NCBI GenBank assembly: GCA_023052935.1
Contig: CM041292.1
Location: forward strand, 102,615,906-102,679,905
Direction of reading: 5' to 3'
DNA from: Piezodorus guildinii
Lineage: Eukaryota > Arthropoda > Insecta > Hemiptera > Pentatomidae
DNA: 64,000 nucleotides
A program made the position numbers and the translations under genes. This document shows positions 57,113-64,000 of this stretch, one piece after another (the first letter of the stretch is position 1; every line of letters begins with the position of its first letter). The notes beneath the pieces are model-generated. The model searched no databases. It was not told where the DNA came from and was given only the letters and a program-made list of their open reading frames with translations.

Positions 57113-57900
57113 TACACTACTGGACAAAATAAAGCGCACACCCGATTTATGTGATTTTATGACTAAATATGCTCTGAATCTGAGGAAATACGAATAAAAA
57201 AACCGTAGGTTTTTAAAAATAGAATTGAATTTTTGTTTAATGGTGCCAACATTTATACATATTTTAAAAAATGAAATATAAGTGGTCAAATAATAGTGCA
57301 AACTTATTAAATGGTAGTTAAAAACTTAATAATAATTAATTAAACTCTCTAGATCAATAGTGTGTGGTGTCTCCTTAATTCTTAACTACCAATAACAACC
57401 GTCTGTTCATTGATAAAGAAAGATTTCTTATTAATTCTGGTTTTTCAGTTTTTATTTTTCCGCTGACATTAAAATTTTATTCCAGAGTTCATCGTTACTA
57501 TGAAAAGCTCATATCCGGTAAACTTATTTGGAAAGATGTTGCCAGTAATTTCCAATTGGATTTAAGTTCAGTAAATCATTAAAATTCATTTCCCGAAAAC
57601 GAGCTTTTGTAATACGGGACGTGGGACAGGGGGCCTTATCTTGCAAAAAAAAGTAATCCTCAATGGGAAAAACTCCATTTAGCCATGGATGCTCCTTTGC
57701 TTTAATTAATTCTATTTAAACATTACTGTTCATCTTCTTGTTGACTGGCAACAAAAGATACTTCCCGTAGAAGTAATAGATTGGAACAGTCGCCTCTCCT
57801 CCAAGCACTCCATTTGTTCAGCTTTGGGGTGATCAAGTCGACATCTTCAACTTTCTTACCTGACATTTCAATATAAAAGATTTTTCGAGTTTCAATATTT
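57113..57900 (-). mobile_element. degraded Tc1-like transposon
   Basis: The left end ACTACTGGACAAAATAAAGC lies 14 bp from the previous element and resembles Tc1-type terminal repeats. The right terminal repeat was not located, so the end coordinate is approximate. Confidence 0.6.
57535..57690 (-). pseudogene. Tc1-like transposase fragment
   Basis: The minus-strand frame reads GVFPIEDYFFLQDKAPCPTS then RITKARFREMNFNDLLNLNP and IGNYWQHLSK with a stop. FLQDKAPCPTS holds the second catalytic Asp of the DDE triad, and LNPIGNYW corresponds to LNPIENxW, but the SPD between them and the rest of the enzyme are lost or shifted. Confidence 0.7.
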
Positions 57901-58103
57901 TAAGAGTAGCTGATAAATACCGAATTGATAAGGTTCTGAAGTTAAATTCTTGAGCCGTGAAATAAGTTCTTAATATTCATAAATGAATTTACAGATATAT
58001 TTTAGATATTCGTATATTAATTGAAGTAAAGCTCTACACTGTTCAATTCATAATAGAAAGTGGATTCCACTTGAACATCGACTCCATTGAAGCTTGAATT
58101 TCA

Positions 58104-58153
58104 GAAACCCCACAGGTCCTTGTCTATACAGAGAGTAGGACATGTGGGGTTTC
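58104..58153. repeat. 17-bp hairpin
   Basis: GAAACCCCACAGGTCCT (58104-58120) and AGGACATGTGGGGTTTC (58137-58153) pair with one mismatch around a 16-nt loop. Outer flanks also show inverted TTGAAT/ATTCAA. Confidence 0.7.
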
Positions 58154-59538
58154 AGCAATTCAGGATTCAATTATTATATACTCTGGAAGAGAAGATGAAA
58201 TGCTTCCCCTCTTCTAAGGTAAGAGTAATGTGTATCTTCGAATTATCAAAGAGGATCCAAATCTTCCGGAAACATATTTCTTAAATCATAAAAAAATAAT
58301 ACTTTTTACTATTAGGTTTTAACAGCAACAACTAAAATTGTCGAACCGAGACGATACATTACATAGGACAAGAACTTCAATCTGAAAGTACTATACTCTT
58401 TTTTTCCAAACTACTTGGACCCACATGGACTTCATAGACCTCATATATTTCCGGTTTAGGGAAAAGATGCACTAACAAAATGTTTTTAAAAAAATGTCAA
58501 GACTCATTACAACTTCATCACGGTACGTTAACAGCAAAACCATACAACATGCCTAATTAAAACAACCAGCAATTGATCAAAACACACATATTGTTTAAAA
58601 GTGTACTGTGATGTATGATGTACAACAACCGACTAAAAGAATACATAGATAAAGCTGAGATGTCCATTAGGAGCCGGCTGAAAGGAGATGTTTAAAAGAT
58701 TTCCTTTCCAGAATGAAAGGAGTAAATCGAGAGCAGGCAAGGGTACTGCTGAATTTTTTCTTCACTGTGTACTAACATGTTCTGAAATTTTAAACCAATA
58801 TAACATTTCATAATTATCAGCTACAATTGCGAGTAAACAAAAAAGTTATAATAGTATATTTTCTGCGATCGGCAAAATAATCTAGTAAAGAACCTGAGAA
58901 GAAGGTAACTATATCTTAAATTGCTCAATCTCTCGGAATTTAGACATTGATTGCAATTAATTATAAGCTGTTTTATCCTACAGCCTAAAGTTTAAATATC
59001 TGCAAAGTTTAAAACTTATGACCCCCTTCTGAATAATAAAAACCAAAGTCATGATTTTGGTTTATTATTTGTAATCTAATTATTACCAATTTATTTTTAT
59101 TAGTAAACTCTCTAATTGACCAAGAACAAAAAAAAAATAAAATAAAAAATCCTCATCCCTTAAAATTTAACATTTCAAAAATTCAATGTTATAAATTATA
59201 ATCTTGAATTAGAAAAAATCGTTCCGTTTTCCGCTGCTTTTATCCGAAATTATCGGAACCAAAGTCACAAGTGAAACCGTAAAAATCATCGGAATTTTTA
59301 ATATATTAATGTATCTTTCGAAAAATTAACAGTTAGTCGTGATGTAAAAAAATGTATGAAGTGATTTTATATCTAAACACATCTTTATAGAACGCATTAC
59401 AAAATTTAAATTGTAAAGATGTTCTAAAAAATGCCTTAAGAAAGAAAAGAAATACACAATACGTATTATAGGTATTATTATTTTATTTTTAAATGCCAAA
59501 TAAGATAATATATTGTTTTAGGGACTTTAAAATAAAAA
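58154..59538. other. unassigned AT-rich interval
   Basis: No gene or repeat was recognised. Confidence 0.35.
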
Positions 59539-60087
59539 TCTGGTGCGGGCAACACACGACTTTCACTTACCTTAATTTTAGAATCGATTAAAGAATTTAC
59601 AAATTCAGTAAAAGATAAAAATGTTTGAAACTATTAGAGAATTAATTAAATGGAATTTCTACAGAAACATGTGTTTTATTAAAAAATCTATTATATTATT
59701 ATCTAATATAATCACTTAGTTTTATCGGCTTTTCATCACTCTCTATTAACTTTTAAAATCTTGTATATGAGGTAATATTTTTTCTAAAATCTTTAGCTTT
59801 CCAACGGTTTATTATACATGATATTACTGTTCTTATGTTCAAAAACGAAAATTAATTAAAAAAATATTTTTTCTGTTTTCTCCTTGCGTTGGGTATAGAA
59901 TTTATTCAATTTATATATTTAATTGTTTTTCATCAGTGGTAACAATATAATATTATAATGTTATTTTTTTTTTTTTTTTTATTCGTATATATTACAATTT
60001 GTCATAATAGACAATAATAATAGTGCTACAGGATCTCATTCATACAATATTTACAATATAAACAAAAGGAAAGCCAAATTACATAAA

Positions 60088-60483
60088 TCGTCCGATAGTT
60101 CTATACAGCTCTCACTGAGGCTGAAACTACAGATCTTCAAGGCTATAATACGTCCGACTATGCTCTATGGTGCGCCCTTGATGCGGCATCTGTTTAAGTC
60201 CACTCTCAAACAATTACAGACGTTCCAGAACTCCATCCTTCGGCGGATTGTCAGAGGTACCAACTTACAGAGGGCCAGAAACCATATCCTTCATCAGGAA
60301 TTAGTATTGCCAACAGTGCCTGAATATATCAGCCGGAGGCACATTAAATTTTTTGATGGGCTGAAGGCCTGTGCTAATCCATTATTTTCTGATATCACCC
60401 CACCACCCAAGCCTGGGAGGTGGCAAGGATCACTACCTCTCGTTGACGTTGTCGCCGAGGGAAGGAGTTCGGACTATGTCTGA
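60088..60483 (+). CDS. C-terminal 131 codons of a Jockey/CR1-like ORF2 (partial)
   Basis: Open from the truncation point: SSDSSIQLSLRLKLQIFKAI, RPTMLYGAPLMRHLF, QLQTFQNSILRRIVRG, HQELVLPTVPEYISRRH and a TGA stop at 60481. This is the region after the RT thumb (IxPxxxYGxxxW ... QxxQNxxLRxI ... LxxPxxxExI). No catalytic residues remain, but the frame is undamaged. Confidence 0.75.
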   Translation, partial: SSDSSIQLSLRLKLQIFKAIIRPTMLYGAPLMRHLFKSTLKQLQTFQNSILRRIVRGTNLQRARNHILHQELVLPTVPEYISRRHIKFFDGLKACANPLFSDITPPPKPGRWQGSLPLVDVVAEGRSSDYV

Positions 60484-60720
60484 ACTCAATTTATTGCCAA
60501 AACCCTGAAGAATGGTCCCTCCCATTTTGCAATGGATAAATAAAGGCTTAGAAGAAGCCCTTGAAAGATTACTAGTGCATCCAGCGCATATAGCAATCCT
60601 CTTTAGAATACCTCCGGGTAACAGAAGGACAAATCTGACAGCTATACATATTATATTTGTATTTGTATTTTGTTCGAAAATAAAACCAGAGGGTAAGAAA
60701 AAAAAAAAAAAAAAAAAAAA
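60088..60720 (+). mobile_element. family E retroelement, 5'-truncated, 12-bp TSD
   Basis: Flanked by exact AAATTACATAAA at 60076-60087 and 60721-60732. Contains an intact C-terminal frame, a 220-nt 3' UTR and a poly(A) of about 22. It is the youngest layer of the nest. Confidence 0.9.
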
Positions 60721-61418
60721 AAATTACATAAAATAAAATCAAAATAAGTAAACGTATACAATAACAAAATTAAGTAGACAAAATAAATGAAGTTAACAAA
60801 TAAATAAACAAAACATGTCACATTCATACCTATGTATAATATTTAAAATCAGCTCGGGAACCCCGGACGGGGCTTGTCCCCCCACTTGTGGAAGGACAAG
60901 CAGAGTCCAAAGGATCCCAGCGCCTCCCTCTCAGCCGCATCACTGGAGAGAGCCAGCGGAAGCTAAGTGAGGGCGCCATAGCCACAAAGTTATTTTTATA
61001 GAATCAACAAAGTTGAAGGTACTTTAGAGGAAGAAAATTTAAAATATCGGCATTTAAATCTTGTCAGACCATTTTAATCAGAATAAAACCTACATGATAT
61101 TAAAATCCATTAAATTTTACCTTGATACAGCGAGTTTAATCAAAATCGTCGGAACCGTTTCTGAGAAAATCGAAGTTTTGATGAAAAAGGTTTTGTCTCG
61201 TCTCGGGCCTCTATTGGTTTTAAATATGAAATTTTAGTTTCATAGGACTTTTCGTTTCCGCCCGAGAGTTACCATACACACACACACACACCTTTGCAGG
61301 ACTTGGTCATTTGAACACAGGGGACCCTAAAACGTGTATTTCCTTTGAAAAATGGAATTCGAAAATTTTCACGATCGCAATACGTTCCCTTACTATATAT
61401 AGTAAGTGAAAGTAAAAA

Positions 61419-61800
61419 TACATTATACCTTGTCTTTCTTAAGGCATTTTTAAGAAAAAGGTATTTGTGTTGTATTTTGTATATATAGGTGACAAAACTT
61501 TAGATATGATATGAACTCTTAAAAGAGGTTTTACTGATATAGTTTTAATGATTGCGCTTCTGCGATACAAAAAAATCAAAAGTACTCATGATAAAAATAA
61601 CCATAGTGAACTGTATCATTAATTATTTTAATATTTTATTATCAGTTGGTATTATTGGGAACATTATGCTCCAAATAAACCATATAGGCCAAGATTTCAA
61701 ATCATTTACTTTGGAAGTTAGTAAGCCAATGAACACCCATGAGGACAAATAGCAGTGTGCTATGAAATAAAGTGATGGATTATATATGAAAAAGCATTTA
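61419..61800. other. unassigned AT-rich interval
   Basis: No gene was recognised; the 66-codon ORF at 61552-61752 has no known domain. Confidence 0.35.
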
Positions 61801-61826
61801 TATAATATAAAAAAAAAATATAATAA

Positions 61827-61862
61827 GTCTTGAAAATGGGGAAACAGCCCCGAAACGTTGAC
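61827..61862 (+). ncRNA. hammerhead-ribozyme-like motif
   Basis: Order: stem I GTC, core TTGAAAA (C3 and G8 changed), extra T, stem II GGGG/CCCC, GAAAC, GTT, stem I GAC. Both stems are perfect, yet use bases unlike the other copies. The altered core suggests it no longer cleaves. Confidence 0.45.
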
Positions 61863-62457
61863 AGATATGAAAGCTTATTGAAATATAGTAATTGAGTGAC
61901 AAATGGAAGTCAATGTGTGCTCTTTTAAGTGTTCATTAATATCCTTTATGACCAGTTGAAGGGAAATTCTGAAATTACCATTGACAGTTTTCCAATTTTT
62001 CATTATTCACAATTTATTCTTACAACTTCATTGTGGAGAAATCCGTCCTATGTTTATCTCATTTTTACACACTTATGAAATATCCTATACTCGTAATTAC
62101 TTATGATGTTATTTCTTCCGTTTGGTAATCCTAGGGTAGAAAAAAACTCTTTTGTAAAGTGTGTACTTGAAGTTGGGGCCAAACTTGGCATCTGTGCGTG
62201 GTCTTGGCCTGCTTAATTTTTTTTTTTCGGCCGTTGGCAAAGAAACTGTACGAATCTCTATTTGTGCTTCACAGGTAATGTCATATAAAATAACACTATT
62301 ATCCAAAATCTTTTGTCCTCATCCTTCTATTAAGTGCTAAATGCCACATTGTCCTATAAAGTACCTTTAACTCTGTTTATCCGAAATGATTAACCATCTC
62401 CTATCTGTATGATTAACAGAAATATATGAATAAAAAAATATACAATAATTTAACTTG
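61863..62457. other. unassigned interval
   Basis: No gene or repeat was recognised. Confidence 0.35.
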
Positions 62458-62683
62458 GGATCATCTGTGGTGTAGTGGATAGCATAACTGCAAGCCAACG
62501 GTAGCTAGTTCAAACCCCGCAGATGTTATGGCCCTTTTTTTTTGCCATCTTTTGGAGGGGACCTAAATTGGTTCTCCCGAGCCTGTACTCATTAATGACT
62601 ACTATCCTAATTAAACCTGGATAGCAAAGTTTAAAACTTCTACTGTATAATGGCCTAATTAACCACAGTAGCAATAAATATAA
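62458..62683 (+). repeat. family S SINE
   Basis: Head TGTGGTGTAGTGGATAGCAT, B-box-like TAGTTCAAACCCCGC, then GGAGGGGACC, AATTAAACCTGGATAG and the tail AACCACAGTAGCAATAAAT. Part of the 5' body is deleted. Confidence 0.7.
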
Positions 62684-63439
62684 GAAAATGTTATATAAGA
62701 TATTAATTTTTGGAAATTCTGAAGATCTGAGAAAACAGATCTTTTCTATCGTTTTATTATTTAATAAAAAATAGCTGTTTGCATAAAATTTGATTTTCTA
62801 ATTACTAATCCATCTAGATTTTTATTTAAGAGCATAAAACTATCATTGTTCCATAGAATAAGCGGATATACCTCGTTTGTAGCAGAGAGCAATCACTTAA
62901 TTAAATTACTTTATTCAAGTTATTCAATGTGTGGTCCGTTGTGTTTATGTTAATATGGAGGACTTGCAAAGCAAACATTAGCAGAACCCGTGTTAGGCGT
63001 CGCGGGAAGGTAGAAGATTGCCCCCTCAAACAGGAAAGGCCTACTACCGATCCCAGGAGGAATAATTTATTTTTACAATAATATTTCATTCAATAATTCT
63101 TAACATTAATTACTTGAATATTCCTTTACTTTACTTATATACAAATATCTCATTTGAGTGTAGTGTAGAAAAACTGTTAAACTATTTAAAATATATTAAC
63201 TATTATAACAGAATCTAATAAGCCCCGGTTGGCAATAACAGTTCAGGGTAGAGGCAAACAAAAAAATCTAATTTTTTTTTCGTCTATTAGAAAGGTTTAG
63301 AAATTCTAAATGAAAATTATTATTGTTGTTTTGTTTTAAAATCTAAATTCCAATCATTTCATGCAATGCATTAAGTTTTCTAAACTTCAATGAAGTTTGT
63401 GCTACACTTGTGCCGAAAAAACACATACACACTCACAAA
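62684..63439. other. unassigned interval
   Basis: A GC-richer block at about 62990-63060 is unidentified; otherwise AT-rich with no gene. Confidence 0.35.
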
Positions 63440-63710
63440 AAGGACCTTTTTGTTTCCTGAATTGTTTTTGTGATGAAAAGTGGGCACTTTACGATAACAG
63501 TAGAAATCGTCACCAAATGAATGCAATGCATCTAAAATAGGCAATAATAAAGCCATCTTTAGTCAATCGGAAGGGACCCAGTTTGTTGCATACAACGCTC
63601 TTGCACATTTCTCACGTGTGACCTCACAAAAACTGCTGGAGCTTGGATATGTAACTCTGTCACACCCGCCCTACTCTCCGGACAAATCGCCTGGATAATA
63701 ATTTTTTTTA
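63440..63710 (+). pseudogene. mariner transposase fragment, second locus
   Basis: Plus-strand readings: FCDEKWALYDN (first catalytic Asp block of DD34D), a damaged stretch, then NALAHFSRVTSQKLLELGYV and TLSHPPYSPDKSPG (third Asp block). The second block, normally DNARPH, reads YNALAH, so the second catalytic Asp is lost. Large internal deletion and stops make it inactive. Confidence 0.75.
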
Positions 63711-63808
63711 GACACCCATATTACTACTATATTAATACCCATATTAATCTAGCAACAAAATTAATGGACAAGGAGAATTAAAAACGCATTTTAGGAGTCT
63801 GTTTATCT

Positions 63809-64000
63809 ATTTTATCACCTACCTATATATGAAATATATAGTAAGGGAAAGTATTGCGATCTTGAAAATTTTGAAAAGGTGTGTGTGTGTGTGCGTCCGT
63901 ACGTGGGAAGTCTAGCAAAAAAACTAGAAGTCGTAGGAAACTGAAATTTCATATTTAAGACAACTATACGCCCAAGATGTAACAGCAACTTTTTTTTATC
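63809..64000 (+). mobile_element. family A repeat, cut by the window edge
   Basis: Hairpin CTATATATGAAATATATAG, AAGGGAAAGTATTGCGATC, a GT run and ACTATACGCCCAAGATG. It continues beyond 64000. Confidence 0.7.

Larger units (their letters stand above)
59969..60988 (-). mobile_element. family D retroelement inserted in family A, itself interrupted
   Basis: The T run at about 59968-59980 is its poly(A) on the minus strand. The two parts are 59969-60087 (3' UTR) and 60733-60988 (A-rich UTR and a GC-rich end near 60850-60985). GTTATTTTT at 59960 and 60989-60997 is a likely target-site duplication. Confidence 0.7.
59539..61418 (-). mobile_element. family A repeat, host of a three-level nest
   Basis: The minus-oriented copy starts TCTGGTGCGGGCAACACACG and ACTTTCACTTAC at 59539-59573, and ends with CACGATCGCAATACG, a TTACTATATATAGTAA hairpin and GTAAGTGAAAGTAAAAA. 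It is split at 59969-60988 by a family D element. Joined, the two parts make about 860 bp with all family features, including the (AC)n run at 61275-61290. Confidence 0.78.

Noticed and set aside
60512..60736. 74-codon ORF shared with 41716-41988 on the minus strand
   Set aside because: It lies in the 3' UTR of family E. It is alike in two places because the UTR is alike, and it ends in lysines from poly(A).
63180..63260. A gene near the GC-richer block before the mariner fragment
   Set aside because: No open frame of useful length and no splice pattern could be supported.

Overview
The window looks like a piece of an AT-rich, intron-bearing eukaryotic genome, almost certainly an arthropod and most likely an insect. 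Evidence: a spliced insect-type arylalkylamine N-acetyltransferase gene with GT-AG introns, Jockey-clade retrotransposons, mariner and Tc1 fragments, tRNA-derived SINEs, and no bacterial gene organisation. The species cannot be read from the sequence. || Layout. Positions 739-2717 (minus strand) hold the only host protein gene I can define, a three-exon dopamine/arylalkylamine N-acetyltransferase. The remaining ~61 kb is intergenic (or long intron) sequence filled with mobile elements. The centrepiece is an intact full-length Jockey-type non-LTR retrotransposon at 24980-30083 with two overlapping ORFs, a poly(A) tail and an 11-bp target-site duplication. Around it lie 5'-truncated relatives (8711, 15210, 19774, 32533, 38952, 48667), I/R1-like C-terminal remnants (32860, 51550), an RTE-like remnant (6040), and a second, very young family here called E (41788 and 60088). 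Two degraded mariners (48000-49375; 63440-63710), a degraded Tc1-like element (57113) and a 1.19-kb element with perfect 26-bp terminal inverted repeats (55913-57099) complete the DNA transposons. || Non-coding families. Family S is a tRNA-derived SINE of about 280 bp (nine copies). Family A is a ~560-bp dispersed repeat (eight loci) with a terminal hairpin, subterminal inverted repeats and a GT microsatellite; I infer a Helentron-type (HINE-like) rolling-circle element. Family P is Penelope-like or retrozyme-like and carries hammerhead-ribozyme-like motifs. At least five of its eight motifs keep stems I and II while changing the bases that form them. Family C ends in a GGGAC/GTCCC hairpin and a pyrimidine-rich tail. 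Family D is a retroelement 3' end with an A-rich UTR. || How it fits together. The host gene should function in dopamine/serotonin acetylation. Everything else records transposition: a three-level nest at 59539-61418, a retroelement inside an inverted family-A pair at 38594-40079, and a retroelement inside a mariner at 48000-49375. The best candidate for a little-described system is the set of hammerhead-like motifs in inverted-repeat (foldback) settings, followed by family A.
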